Positions 6,140 to 15,063 of a stretch of 26,809 nucleotides of DNA are shown piece by piece. Location: the IMG/VR virus record IMGVR_UViG_3300036790_000374, positions 1 to 26,809 of that record, one strand, 5' to 3'. Below the pieces are notes generated by a model that searched no databases, had not been told where the DNA came from, and was given only the letters and a program-made list of their open reading frames with translations. Origin of the DNA: a virus. Position numbers and translations under genes: made by a program. Position 1 is the first letter of the stretch; every line of letters starts with the position of its first letter.

Positions 6140-7727
6140 CGAGGCCGCGGCCCGGATCCGCGCCGCGTTCGGCGCGGCGCCTCGGGAGAATACCGCCGCC
6201 AAGCCTGACGCCGGCGAGATACTCGAACAGGCTTTTGAGCTTGCTACGGAGATCACCGCATTCGCCGTCAAGTACCTCTCGCATTTCATGGTCGACCAGC
6301 AAACTGGCGCAGTCATCACTCCGGCCAAGTTCCACGAAGAGCTTTACACAATCCTGCTGACAGAACAGCGCGCCGCAATCGCCGCGCCTCGTGAGCACGC
6401 CAAGTCGACATGTGTTTCTGTAATCTTCGTTCTCTATTGCGTCTGCTATAAGCTGCGCAGGTTCATCGTGCTCATCAGCGATACGCAGCCGCAGGCGGCG
6501 TTGCAGCTCGCGGCCGTGAAGGAGGAGCTGGAGGGCAACGCCGCGCTCGCAGCCGACTTCGGCAACCTGGTCGGCGATAAGAAGTGGGACATCAACGACT
6601 GTCGCACAACGACTGGGATCACTCTTGCCGCGCGCGGCGCCGGGCAAAGCCTCCGCGGATTGCGCTTCCGTCTCTATCGCCCTGACCTGGTCATCTGCGA
6701 CGACATGGAGAACGAAGAGGCCGTGGATAATCCGGAGACCCGCGAAAAGCTGGAGCGCTGGTTTGTCGGCACAGTTCTCAATCTGGGCAAGCGCTGCCAG
6801 GTGTTTGTGATCGGCACCATACTTCACTACGACGGCCTGTTAGCCAAGCTGCTGGACGAAGACAAGTTCAAGCGGTTTGTGAAGCGGCGCTATGAGGCCG
6901 TCGATCAGGAGTGGCATCCGGAGTCTGTGCTGTGGCCGGCGAAGTGGGATATCGATTCGCTGCACGAAAAGGAAGCGGACATCGGCTCGGTGATGTTTAA
7001 CCAGGAGTTCCGCAATCTGCCCATCAGTGCCGACACGCAAGTGTTTCAGGAAGAGTGGATGATTCGCCACGCTTACACGCGCGAGGAGCTGCGGATGCGC
7101 GAGCTGGCGGGAGAGGTTTTCACTAAGGTCACTTATTACGATCCCGCCATCAGTCAAAAGAAGCGCGCGGACTTCTTTGCCGGAGTGACGCTAGCAATCG
7201 ACAGCAAGGGCTTCCTGCTGGTGACCCGCGCCGAACAGATCAAGGTGCCTTACATCCAGCAGAAGAAATTCATCCTCGATCGATACGACGAAGAGCTGCC
7301 CGCCGTGGTGGGCATTGAAAACCAGGCATATCAGGACGCGCTCAAACAAGAGATGGAAGAGCAGAGCCGGGTCACTGGCCGCTACATCAATATCGTCGGC
7401 GTGCCTAACCTGATCGATAAGTTTCTGCGCATCAGCTCTATTTCAAGCCTGATGGAGAACGGAACCATTCGCATGTGTCTCGACGGCACACAGAATGTCC
7501 TGAAGTCGCAGCTCCTCTTTTTGGGAAAAATCAAAGACGATTTAGCCGATGCTCTGCAGGGCGCGGTGCAGCTCGCCCGGCAGTACAGCTTCCAGGGCGC
7601 AATTGAAATCAGCAACGCCCAGGTGGGTGGCCGCGATCCGGAGAGCGGACGTGGCGACGTTCTGAGCGGAGGAAATCGTGGGCAGCGCGATTTAGTGCAA
7701 AGAGAACGGAGATCCAGATGGGCTTGA
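6093..7727 (+). CDS. large terminase subunit (TerL)
   Basis: This 544-residue protein has AGGAG seven bases before its ATG, which fixes the start inside the preceding gene. The ATPase domain has an adenine-binding F-H-E-E-L-Y region (80-85), a Walker A variant P-R-E-H-A-K-S-T (99-106), a Walker B L-V-I-C-D-D-M-E (199-206) and a coupling motif V-I-G-T-I-L-H-Y (239-246). The RNase-H-like nuclease domain has the acidic residues D350 (Y-Y-D-P-A), E409 (G-I-E-N-Q) and the D482-D-L-A-D-A-L-Q group. It pumps DNA into proheads through the portal and cuts it by the headful mode. Domain order and length are normal. The end overlaps the portal start by 10 bases. Confidence 0.93.
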   Translation: MALRPSANKSKRQQRDEAAARIRAAFGAAPRENTAAKPDAGEILEQAFELATEITAFAVKYLSHFMVDQQTGAVITPAKFHEELYTILLTEQRAAIAAPREHAKSTCVSVIFVLYCVCYKLRRFIVLISDTQPQAALQLAAVKEELEGNAALAADFGNLVGDKKWDINDCRTTTGITLAARGAGQSLRGLRFRLYRPDLVICDDMENEEAVDNPETREKLERWFVGTVLNLGKRCQVFVIGTILHYDGLLAKLLDEDKFKRFVKRRYEAVDQEWHPESVLWPAKWDIDSLHEKEADIGSVMFNQEFRNLPISADTQVFQEEWMIRHAYTREELRMRELAGEVFTKVTYYDPAISQKKRADFFAGVTLAIDSKGFLLVTRAEQIKVPYIQQKKFILDRYDEELPAVVGIENQAYQDALKQEMEEQSRVTGRYINIVGVPNLIDKFLRISSISSLMENGTIRMCLDGTQNVLKSQLLFLGKIKDDLADALQGAVQLARQYSFQGAIEISNAQVGGRDPESGRGDVLSGGNRGQRDLVQRERRSRWA

Positions 7728-9451
7728 TTCCAAGGGCGGTGAAAAATCTGTTTTCGCGCCGCGGCGTACAAGAGCGCAACGGTATGACGATGCTCAATCT
7801 CAGCGACAAGAAACGCTGGGATGCGGCGAGTGCCGAAGCGTTGGCGGCCGACATGGCGGCGGTCATGAAAAAGGCCGGCTATAGCACCAGCACATCCGAC
7901 AACGCGATGCTGGCCGCCGCCGCGCAGATGTTAACGGTGGGTGAAGTGTCGCCGGCCGCGAAGCTGGCGGCCGAGGCCGTTGCTCCCCAGCTCTTCACGT
8001 TGACCACCGGCGACGGTGAGGATCCCGGCTTTCGCCGCATCACCAGCCTGGCTACGCTCCGCGATCTGAATCCGCTGATGCATGACCGGATGCTGCAGGT
8101 GTGCTACTTCCTGGCCGTCACTACGCCGTTCGGCAAGCGCATCGTGGAGATACTCACCGATTACACCCTGGGCAAAGGTGTGCGAGTCACGGCGAAGGAT
8201 CCGCGCGTTCAGGATGTGATCGACCGGTTCTGGAACGACGAAGTCAATGACATGGACGCCAACATCGAGAGCTGGTGCGACGAGCAAACCATCTTCGGCG
8301 AGCTGTGTATTCCGCTTGCAGTGAACCCGGTAAGCGGCAGGGTGCGCACGGGGTATATCGACCCCATGAACATTGACACCATCCAGTTCGCCGAGATGGC
8401 TACCGCCGACGGCACCGCCAGCATCAATGTGCCGTTCGCAGTGCGGCTGCGGCGCGAGGTGGGCGAGCTTCTGCAAAAGCCGATGCTGATTGTGCGCCGC
8501 GTCGAAGATCCCAACGATGAAAACTACGGGCGGCTGAATGGCGAGTGCTTCTACTTTGCGCTGAACAAAGCTAAGTCCGCCAGCCGTGGCTTTAGTGAGC
8601 TGTTCAGCCTGGCCGACTGGATCGATCTGTTCGACCAGATGATTTTCGACTTCGGCGACAAGGCCCGCTTCCTGAACTCGTTTGTGTGGCATTACGTTCT
8701 GGACGGTGCCGACGATAAGAAGGTCGCTGCGTTCAAAGACAAACTCACCAAGGATCCTCCGCGCCAGGGCGGCGTCGTGGTAACCAACAAGCAGGTTGAG
8801 ATCAAGGCGCAAACGCCGGACTTCAAAGGCGCTGACCAGGCCGCGGGCGCCGGCATGGTAAAGAAATACGGCCTGGGCGGCGCCGGCATTCCTCCGACGT
8901 TGATGGGCGACGGCGATGACGCCAACCGTGCCTCGGCGCTGGAGATGAATGCGCCGTTCACTAAGAAAATTCAGAAGCGGCAGAACCTGATGTCGCGCTG
9001 CATCAAGTCGGTGCTGAACTTCGTGCTCGATTGCGCACAGCGGGCCGGAGTACTTCCTGAAGGAATCGACCTGAGCTACTCGATCGAGTTCCCCGAAGTC
9101 GCGGTGAAGGATCTGGACAAGGGCGCGCAGACGTTGACCGGCGTAGCCACGGCGATGCAGGTGGGAACGCAGGAAGGCTGGGTCACAACCCAGACGGCCG
9201 CGCGCGCCTTTCACACCATCCTGGGCGAGATCGGCATCGAGATCGACGACAGCCAGGAGGAGTACCAGGCCGCGCAGCAGGAAAAGGCAGACCGCGCGGC
9301 AAAGCAGCAGGATCAATTCTTCCCGCAGAGCGCGTTGGCCGGCGTGTTGAAAGCGCTGAAGACGTCGGGGCCGAATGCCGCGGACGAAGCCGGCCAGGGC
9401 GCGGATAACGATCTGCTCGACGAAGACGAGCAAAGGAGCCTGGTGAACTGA
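7718..9451 (+). CDS. portal protein (Mu gp29 / DUF935-like position)
   Basis: This 577-residue protein starts with an ATG inside the terminase gene. Features typical of portals are present: an N-terminal region leading to a conserved L-R-D-L-N-P-L-M segment and F-G-K-R-I-V-E-I-L-T-D-Y (about 130-150), a mixed alpha/beta clip region with Y-I-D-P-M-N-I-D (about 213-220), a G-G-V-V-V-T segment, then G-A-G-I-P-P-T-L-M-G-D-G with R-A-S-A-L-E-M-N (about 390-415), and a Gln/Asp-rich tail. Portals form the dodecamer at the unique vertex through which DNA passes. Neighbours (terminase before, MuF after) fit. The stop overlaps the next ATG as TGATG. Confidence 0.9.
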   Translation: MGLIPRAVKNLFSRRGVQERNGMTMLNLSDKKRWDAASAEALAADMAAVMKKAGYSTSTSDNAMLAAAAQMLTVGEVSPAAKLAAEAVAPQLFTLTTGDGEDPGFRRITSLATLRDLNPLMHDRMLQVCYFLAVTTPFGKRIVEILTDYTLGKGVRVTAKDPRVQDVIDRFWNDEVNDMDANIESWCDEQTIFGELCIPLAVNPVSGRVRTGYIDPMNIDTIQFAEMATADGTASINVPFAVRLRREVGELLQKPMLIVRRVEDPNDENYGRLNGECFYFALNKAKSASRGFSELFSLADWIDLFDQMIFDFGDKARFLNSFVWHYVLDGADDKKVAAFKDKLTKDPPRQGGVVVTNKQVEIKAQTPDFKGADQAAGAGMVKKYGLGGAGIPPTLMGDGDDANRASALEMNAPFTKKIQKRQNLMSRCIKSVLNFVLDCAQRAGVLPEGIDLSYSIEFPEVAVKDLDKGAQTLTGVATAMQVGTQEGWVTTQTAARAFHTILGEIGIEIDDSQEEYQAAQQEKADRAAKQQDQFFPQSALAGVLKALKTSGPNAADEAGQGADNDLLDEDEQRSLVN

Positions 9452-10353
9452 TGGCAGACTCCCGAGCACAGGCATACGCCCAGCAGCTCGATGCGCTGAC
9501 CCGCGCCGCAGAGGCTTTAGCCCCTGAAGCACGGCTGCGCATTCTCAAGCTGCTGAGCGATGCCAACCGCGAAATCATGGCAGACCTGGCGCGCAGCCAG
9601 CCGGGAAGCTATAACGCCGCGCGTTTGCAGATGCTCAAGGCTCAGGTTGACCGCGTTATGGAGGAGTTCGCGCGCCAGGCCAGCAGCCAAATCAGCGCCA
9701 TGGAACAGAAGGCGTATACGCAGACGGCCGCGCAGGTGGATACAGCGGTCGCCGCCGGCACGGGCGGCGTATTGGTTCAGCCGGTCATCGACCGCGCCGC
9801 GCTGCAGGTAGTGCAGGGATACACGGCGGACCTTATCGGCGGTCTCACGCGCGACATGAGTTCCAAGATCAACGCGGCAATTCAACGCGCGTATCTGGGC
9901 GGCATGAATCTGCAGCAGCTCGTGGCGCAGATCGGCGGCACGCTGGAGGGCGGCAAGTTCTCCGGCCTCTTCAGCCAGGCGGGCGAGCGCGCCATGTCGA
10001 TCGCCACCAATGAAATCATGCGCGTGCATTCGCTGGCATCTGTTGCGCGCATCAACGACCTCGCCACACGGCATTCGGGGCTGGGAAAGCTCTGGAAGCA
10101 TATCCCCGTCGCGCGCGTGCCGCGCATCGGCCATCTGCTCGCCGACGGTCAGATCGTCAAGCCGGACGAGCCCTTCGTCGTCGAGGGCGAAGAGCTGATG
10201 TACCCGCGCGATCCGTCCGGATCCGCGGAGAACACGATCAACTGCCACTGCCTGGTGCTACCACACCTGGGAGAGGCGCAACTCAAACCCACTGACCAGG
10301 AGCGCCAGTTGCTCGAGAGCTACGGTATCCAGGTCACAGCCCAGGCCGCATAG
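9451..10353 (+). CDS. MuF / SPP1 gp7-type minor head morphogenesis protein
   Basis: This 300-residue protein starts at an ATG that overlaps the portal stop. The N-terminal two thirds are helical and Ala/Gln-rich. The C-terminal third has the MuF motif: A-T-N-E-I-M-R-V-H-S (about 186-195), K-L-W-K-H-I-P, G-H-L-L-A-D-G-Q (about 226-233), then N-T-I-N-C-H-C with the Cys pair. Such proteins sit in the head near the portal and help assembly or DNA ejection. Length and place directly after the portal are standard. It is only distantly similar to the orphan MuF-like protein at 217-792, which has the R-x-x-H and P-P-x-x-W-x-C-x-C form. Confidence 0.86.
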   Translation: MADSRAQAYAQQLDALTRAAEALAPEARLRILKLLSDANREIMADLARSQPGSYNAARLQMLKAQVDRVMEEFARQASSQISAMEQKAYTQTAAQVDTAVAAGTGGVLVQPVIDRAALQVVQGYTADLIGGLTRDMSSKINAAIQRAYLGGMNLQQLVAQIGGTLEGGKFSGLFSQAGERAMSIATNEIMRVHSLASVARINDLATRHSGLGKLWKHIPVARVPRIGHLLADGQIVKPDEPFVVEGEELMYPRDPSGSAENTINCHCLVLPHLGEAQLKPTDQERQLLESYGIQVTAQAA

Positions 10354-10376
10354 CGGTCTGAAAGGAAAAGCAGCCC

Positions 10377-10736
10377 ATGCCCACTTCGATTGCTTCAACC
10401 CCCGCCATTCCCGCCCCGCCGTCGTTCATGAGCGATAAGGCAGGGAAGAACTGGCAGGCCACCTACGCCGCGGCCCTCACCCAGGCAAAGATCAACAACC
10501 CCGACAACGAGCGCGCGCAGCGCGGCGCGGCACTCAAAGCAGCGAATGCCCTCCTCGCCGTACCCGCGCCTACTTCGGCGGAAGATATCGCGAAACTTGA
10601 GCCTTGGCAGGTTCTGCTCCGTGAGGATCGTCTCGTAAACGACAAGCCCCACAGGATCTGCGTCACTTCGGATGGACGCAAGTATCGCCACCCCATCAAC
10701 CCGTCGAAGGCAGATAACGCTGCGGGCGGCAAGTAA
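10377..10736 (+). CDS. small protein of unknown function between head genes
   Basis: This 119-residue protein has AAAGGA about ten bases before its ATG. A Pro/Ala-rich start is followed by a helical segment (about 22-64: W-Q-A-T-Y-A-A-A-L-T-Q-A-K, then R-A-Q-R-G-A-A-L-K-A-A-N-A-L-L-A) and a basic C terminus with S-D-G-R-K-Y-R-H-P. I recognise no family. The helical segment is reminiscent of small helical domains found in other phage proteins near the capsid genes. It ends 13 bases before the capsid fusion gene. Confidence 0.65.
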   Translation: MPTSIASTPAIPAPPSFMSDKAGKNWQATYAAALTQAKINNPDNERAQRGAALKAANALLAVPAPTSAEDIAKLEPWQVLLREDRLVNDKPHRICVTSDGRKYRHPINPSKADNAAGGK

Positions 10737-10749
10737 CTCCGAGGTCCGG

Positions 10750-13209
10750 ATGAAGCAACCACTTCAATTCGCACGGCGCTTCCGCGTAGCTCAGATAGCT
10801 ATGCGGAAGCCTCGGTTTCTGCTCACGGCAGAAGCGGATATCTCGCTCGATCAGCGGCAGTCGCTGTTGAGCGGCGCGCTACGCCTGCAGTTCGGCGTGG
10901 ATAGCAACGACTACCCCAACTTTTATCTTTACGAAACCTTCGATGACTACGTGATCGCGCGCGGTCCGGACAACGGACTCTTTCGCATCCCTTACACGAT
11001 GGATGGCGAGAACGTTGCTTTCGGTTCAGCGCAGGAAGTGACCACGGCCTATGTGCCGGTAGCGGAGGCGTGCGAATTTGAAGCGGCGGCCGAGGCCGAC
11101 GCGGTGGCTTCGCAGTCCGGGCGCTATCCCATCACCATCATCAGGGCCGGATGGGGCACGGGATCTGTCTCGGGAAAATCTGTCCCGCACTACTACACGC
11201 CGGAATTTGTGTCGTTGGTGGCGGAGGCCGCCAACGGCAGGCCCTTCGGGCGCAAGCATCCCGATCAAAAGGGGCCTGACCCAACCGGCGCAACGCAGCC
11301 CGAGCGCATTGCCGGCTGGCTCGACGGCACCAGCGTCGCCGAGGGCAAGGCTAACGGCTATGTGAATCTCTTTTCCGCGGAGAGCGATCTGCGCTCGAAG
11401 CTCGACCAGGCGCGCGACTCCAAGCGGCTCAGCTTGTTTGGCGTGTCGATGCTCGCCCTTGTCGGCTATAAGCCGGGCGTCGTCGAGGGGAAGCAATGCC
11501 TGGTCGCGGAAAGCTTGGGCGAGTTTTATTCCGTGGATCTCTGCGCACGCGCCGGCGCCGGCGGCGAATTCCTGACCGCGGCGAGTTTTGCAGCCAACAG
11601 CATATCTGCCGCGCAGCTCAAGGCGGTCAAACCCGAAACCACCCCGATTGCGCCAAGCAAGAAGGACAACAACGGCGGCATGGCAATTGCTGCTGAAGGA
11701 GCCACAATGAAGAAGTCCATCCTTCAAATGCTCGAAGCGCTTCGGTTGAGGAATGCCGGACGCTGTGCCGAGCTGAGTTTGAAGTTCGCCAATGTCGCCG
11801 AGGCGGATTATCCGACCTTTTTGGAAACCGTGACCACGGCGCTCACCGAGGTTCCTGCCGCGGTTATTCCGCCCGTTGTCACCGCCGAGGCCGCGCAAGC
11901 GTTGCTTGCCGAAACACAGCGCCTGCAGTCGCGCAACCGCATAGCTGTCAAGCTGGTGGACTCCAGGCTGCCCGAGCCTGCGAAGAAGCTTGTCAACACA
12001 CACCTGGAGAGCGCGCTCACCTCCGAGGCTAACCTGTCCGATGCCGCGATCGATGCGGAGATCGTCTCTGTGCGCGAAGCCTTTGCGGCATTCAACAACA
12101 CGGGGCGCATCGCCGGCGCAACCGGTGTTTCGCTGGACTCCGCTGACAAGATGTCCCTGGCGATGGAAGCAGCAATCGGCGTCAAGGCTGCGGCAGGCAA
12201 GGGGGTTCCGGCCTTCCGCTCGCTTCGCGAGGCCTACACCACCATCACGGGCGACTGGAATTTGGATAGGCTGCGCGGCGGCGGCTGCTTCACCGGCCAT
12301 GCGCTCACCTCGGAAGCCGTCGTAACAGGAGACTTCCCCAACATCCTGCTGAACTCGATGACCAAGCGGCTGCTGCAGGACTGGGCGGAGCTGGCGCTCG
12401 ATGGTCTCGCGAACCTGTACACTTCGGTGCCCATCAGCGATTACAAGCAGCAAGATCGGGTGCGCGAGGGTTTCTTTCCTGAAATCTCGTCTGTGGCGGA
12501 AGCCGGCACTTACCAGGAGATCGCCTACCCCACGGATGAACACATCACTTATACGATGGCCAAGCGGGGCAACCTGTTGACCATCTCGGAAGAGACCATC
12601 CGCAATGACGATCTCGGCGCCATCGCCCGTTTCCCCGGACGCCTGGCCCGCGCCGCCCGCTGGACGCTGAAGAATTACATCACGACGTTCTTCACCGGCA
12701 ACCCCAACTACACCGGCGACTCGGTGGCGTGGTTCAACAGCGCGCATGGCAACCTGAGCACTGTGGCGCTGAGCCAGGACTCGCTGATCGCCGATGAGGT
12801 GGCGCTGCTGACCCAGACGGAGAAGGACTCCGGCGAACCGCTGGGTCTGCCTCTCACCTGGCTCATGGTGCCCCCGGCCCTGGCCGCAACTGCTCGCCAG
12901 ATCAACCAGACCAACACCGCCGGCTCGAACGCTTTCTTCCAGCGCTTTGGGGTAAACAACGAGCGGATATTCGTCAACGAAAAGCTGACCGACGTGACCG
13001 ACTACTACTACGGCACCGATCAGAACAACGCACCCTTCCTGGAGATGGGCTTCCTCGACGGCATCGAGAACCCGCAAATCTTCCTCGCCAACCAGCCCAC
13101 CATCGGCACCCAGTTCACCGCCGATGAGCTGCAGTACAAGGTGAAGTTCCCGTTCGCGGGCGCGATCATCGACTTCCGCGGCGTCGGCAAGCACGTCGTA
13201 GCGGGTTAG
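10750..13209 (+). CDS. prohead protease - scaffold - major capsid fusion protein
   Basis: The product has 819 residues from the ATG at 10750 with GAGGT just before it; an in-frame ATG at 10672 lies inside the preceding gene. Residues about 125-275 resemble Mu gpI-type prohead proteases: K-H170-P, R-I-A-G-W-L-D-G (187-193), and L-S228-L-F-G-V-S233-M (likely catalytic Ser), then E-F-Y-S-V-D-L. A linker rich in Ala, Lys and Asn leads to a helical scaffold-like part (about 320-480) and a capsid part (about 480-819) with HK97-fold features such as F-P-N-I-L-L-N-S-M, a long L-Y-T-S-V-P region and the end segment A-I-I-D-F-R-G-V-G-K-H. Protease/capsid fusions are known in Mu-like prophages. Proteolysis should free the mature shell protein. 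Confidence 0.88.
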   Translation: MKQPLQFARRFRVAQIAMRKPRFLLTAEADISLDQRQSLLSGALRLQFGVDSNDYPNFYLYETFDDYVIARGPDNGLFRIPYTMDGENVAFGSAQEVTTAYVPVAEACEFEAAAEADAVASQSGRYPITIIRAGWGTGSVSGKSVPHYYTPEFVSLVAEAANGRPFGRKHPDQKGPDPTGATQPERIAGWLDGTSVAEGKANGYVNLFSAESDLRSKLDQARDSKRLSLFGVSMLALVGYKPGVVEGKQCLVAESLGEFYSVDLCARAGAGGEFLTAASFAANSISAAQLKAVKPETTPIAPSKKDNNGGMAIAAEGATMKKSILQMLEALRLRNAGRCAELSLKFANVAEADYPTFLETVTTALTEVPAAVIPPVVTAEAAQALLAETQRLQSRNRIAVKLVDSRLPEPAKKLVNTHLESALTSEANLSDAAIDAEIVSVREAFAAFNNTGRIAGATGVSLDSADKMSLAMEAAIGVKAAAGKGVPAFRSLREAYTTITGDWNLDRLRGGGCFTGHALTSEAVVTGDFPNILLNSMTKRLLQDWAELALDGLANLYTSVPISDYKQQDRVREGFFPEISSVAEAGTYQEIAYPTDEHITYTMAKRGNLLTISEETIRNDDLGAIARFPGRLARAARWTLKNYITTFFTGNPNYTGDSVAWFNSAHGNLSTVALSQDSLIADEVALLTQTEKDSGEPLGLPLTWLMVPPALAATARQINQTNTAGSNAFFQRFGVNNERIFVNEKLTDVTDYYYGTDQNNAPFLEMGFLDGIENPQIFLANQPTIGTQFTADELQYKVKFPFAGAIIDFRGVGKHVVAG
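11696..11709 (+). promoter_or_regulatory. internal ribosome-binding site and ATG within the capsid fusion gene
   Basis: AAGGAG at 11696-11701 is followed after five bases by an in-frame ATG at 11707 (M320 of the fusion). This sits exactly between the protease part and the scaffold/capsid part. Initiation here would make a separate 500-residue scaffold-capsid protein ending at 13209, comparable in arrangement to the nested scaffold genes of lambda-like phages. The motif is seen directly; its use is inferred. Confidence 0.55.
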
Positions 13210-13295
13210 CGGCGCCCGGTCTCAGTGAACAGCGATACGTTGGCGGCCTCGGCGAAGCCGGGGCCGCTGACAGGTAACCGAAGGGAGTTTTCAAA

Positions 13296-13688
13296 ATGCA
13301 GGACAGTTTTCGCAGAAGCACACTCACTCTCCCGTTGCCGGCGGCGCTGGCCGTCTCCAACGGCCAGGCAACGTACATCGCGCCGCGGCCCATGCGCATC
13401 GCCGGCGCGCAGCTCTGCCTCGGCGATACCGGCACCGGTGCTGGCGCAACAAACGTCAACGTCAATGTCAACGCGACGGCCGTCAACGCGGCCAACAGCT
13501 TGTCGATCGCCGGCGCGGCGGCCGGCAAGTCGGTCGGCGTAGGAATTACCGGCGGATCGAATAACTACCCCGGCGGCGCGCGCCTCAACAAGGGCGATAT
13601 CGTCACGGTGGATCTGACGAGCCTGCCGGCTACGACTTCGCCGAAGGCGGCCTTCGTCGTTCTCGACATCGTCGAGGTCGACATTTAA
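13296..13688 (+). CDS. putative capsid decoration or head-fibre protein
   Basis: This 130-residue protein has AAGGGAG eight bases before its ATG. It is predicted to be almost all strand: A-T-Y-I-A-P-R-P-M-R-I-A-G-A-Q-L, then a short N-V-N-V-N-V-N repeat, Gly-rich G-V-G-I-T-G-G and a C-terminal V-V-L-D-I-V-E-V-D-I. The gene directly after the capsid gene often encodes a shell-binding decoration protein, and a small beta-rich protein fits. No family is recognised, so the function rests on position. A non-coding stretch of about 100 bases follows. Confidence 0.55.
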   Translation: MQDSFRRSTLTLPLPAALAVSNGQATYIAPRPMRIAGAQLCLGDTGTGAGATNVNVNVNATAVNAANSLSIAGAAAGKSVGVGITGGSNNYPGGARLNKGDIVTVDLTSLPATTSPKAAFVVLDIVEVDI

Positions 13689-13748
13689 CAAGCTACTGGC
13701 AGCGCTCAGATTGCCCATGCCGGCGCGTAGCTGAGCCGAGTCAACCCA

Positions 13749-13768
13749 GGGGCCTCGCGTGGGGCCCC
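13749..13768. other. short G+C hairpin before the connector gene
   Basis: GGGGCC (13749-13754) pairs with GGCCCC (13763-13768) around an 8-base loop, between the decoration-like gene and the GTG start at 13788. There is no T-run. It may lower read-through or stabilise mRNA ends; it could equally be chance in G+C-rich DNA. Confidence 0.3.
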
Positions 13769-13787
13769 GAACCTTCAGAGGTAAAAC

Positions 13788-14516
13788 GTGCCCTTTCCCT
13801 ACGCCATCGCGGACTTTGTCGCGGAGATCCCGAACGTCCTTAGTGACGACTCCGGCAAGATCACGCAATCGCTGTCTGCGCTGGTGATGCGCGCGATTCT
13901 TGAACGCTATTCGCAGGACGCGCCGCTGCAGATCGTGAGCGACGTCGTGGGCAACGGCACCAATTATCTCCCGCTGCCGATTGCGCCGGGCGAAGGCGAC
14001 GACTTGCCCGTGTGGGAGTCGAACTTCAGCGTCATTTCGCAGATCGAATATCCCGTCGGTCAGCAGCCGCCGCAATTGATTCTGGATTCGGACTTCCGCA
14101 TTTACCACACGCCCGGTGAGCCGGATCGCATCCTTTGCAACTTCGACAATCCCACAGCGCAACAGACGATGCGGGTGAGCTGGTCGGCGCGTCATCTGCG
14201 CGACGGATCCACGGTGCCGGACAAGGACTTCTACGCTATCACCGATTTTGCGGCGTCGCTTGGCGCCGAGCGGTTGGCCAGCTTCTACGTGGGCACCGGC
14301 GATAGCTCGATCAGCGCCGACGTGGTGCAGTACCGCTCTAAGTCGGCCGAGATGCTTTCCGTGGCCAAAGCGCTGCGCAAACGCTACTACAACCACATGG
14401 GCATTGAAGAGGGCGCGAACGAAGCCGAGCAGGGGCCGTCGCTGGCACTCGGCAATCAATACCTTGAACAAAACTCGGGCGTCGATCGCCTGGTGCACGG
14501 CAAGTACACGCGGTAA
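13788..14516 (+). CDS. head-tail connector/adaptor-like protein
   Basis: This 242-residue protein has a GTG start with AGAGGT five bases upstream. It has a helical start (L-S-A-L-V-M-R-A-I-L-E-R-Y about 29-41), a central strand-rich part with D-D-L-P-V-W-E (about 67-73) and F-R-I-Y-H-T-P-G-E, and a helical C terminus (S-K-S-A-E-M-L-S-V-A-K-A-L-R-K-R-Y-Y). The mix of a helix bundle with a beta segment and its place as first gene after the shell genes suggest a connector that binds the portal ring. The sequence family is not recognised; a head completion protein is the likely class. Confidence 0.55.
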   Translation: MPFPYAIADFVAEIPNVLSDDSGKITQSLSALVMRAILERYSQDAPLQIVSDVVGNGTNYLPLPIAPGEGDDLPVWESNFSVISQIEYPVGQQPPQLILDSDFRIYHTPGEPDRILCNFDNPTAQQTMRVSWSARHLRDGSTVPDKDFYAITDFAASLGAERLASFYVGTGDSSISADVVQYRSKSAEMLSVAKALRKRYYNHMGIEEGANEAEQGPSLALGNQYLEQNSGVDRLVHGKYTR

Positions 14517-14523
14517 GGAAGCC

Positions 14524-15063
14524 ATGGCTTGGGGAGCAAAAATCACGGGAGTCGAGAATCTTGCGCCGGAGATGACGGCCGCTTACGAGCTGGGCGTGCG
14601 CGCCGGGCTCGAAGCCATCGGCATTAAGGGCGCAGAGATGGTGCAGGAATTCATCGCCACTCCATACGGCGCGCTGCCTCCGGCCGTGGCGTTCGGCAAC
14701 CTGGCCGCTTCCATTGTTTCGTCGTTCGTTCGCGAGGCAACCATGTGCCGGGAAATCATCGGCGTAAGTCCTGCTGTCGGCGCCGATGTATACGCAGCTC
14801 CAGTCGAGACCGGCGCCAGGCCGCACATGCCGCCGGCATCCGCGCTGGTTCCGTGGGTACAAAAGAAGTTCGGCATCGACGATGAAAAGAAGGCCCTGAG
14901 CCTGGCGTTCGCGATTGCCACGTCAATGAAGAAGAAAGGCACACAGGGGCATGAGATGTTCTCTCGCACCCTGACCGCTCTTGAGCCGCTCGCTCCGGAG
15001 ATTCTTGAGCACTACATCGCGGCAGCCTTCGCGGAGCATGGCTTCACGGGAGGCGTCCATTGA
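14524..15063 (+). CDS. tail completion/neck protein (HK97 gp10-like or Mu gpG-like position)
   Basis: The product has 179 residues from the ATG at 14524 with AAGGAAG just before it; the frame is open upstream inside the previous gene, but that part is out of frame with the real neighbour. A helical N terminus is followed by P-Y-G-A-L-P-P and a strand with V-E-T-G-A-R-P-H-M-P-P (about 98-108), then P-W-V-Q-K-K-F (about 114-120) and a helical end. The combination x-x-G-x-R-P-H-M-P-P and a following V-x-x-K-F is typical of HK97 gp10-type neck proteins. It would join head and tail. Confidence 0.7.
   Translation: MAWGAKITGVENLAPEMTAAYELGVRAGLEAIGIKGAEMVQEFIATPYGALPPAVAFGNLAASIVSSFVREATMCREIIGVSPAVGADVYAAPVETGARPHMPPASALVPWVQKKFGIDDEKKALSLAFAIATSMKKKGTQGHEMFSRTLTALEPLAPEILEHYIAAAFAEHGFTGGVH

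Noticed and set aside
7931-9532. 533-codon minus-strand open frame across the portal gene
   Set aside because: Shadow of the portal gene; no motif, and no ribosome-binding site was noticed.
11026-13194. 722-codon minus-strand open frame across the capsid fusion gene
   Set aside because: It mirrors the plus-strand capsid gene, as expected in G+C-rich coding DNA, is rich in Arg, Gly and His and has no recognisable domain.
13206-14546. 446-codon minus-strand open frame across the decoration-like and connector genes
   Set aside because: It spans two plus-strand genes with good ribosome-binding sites and has no family features.
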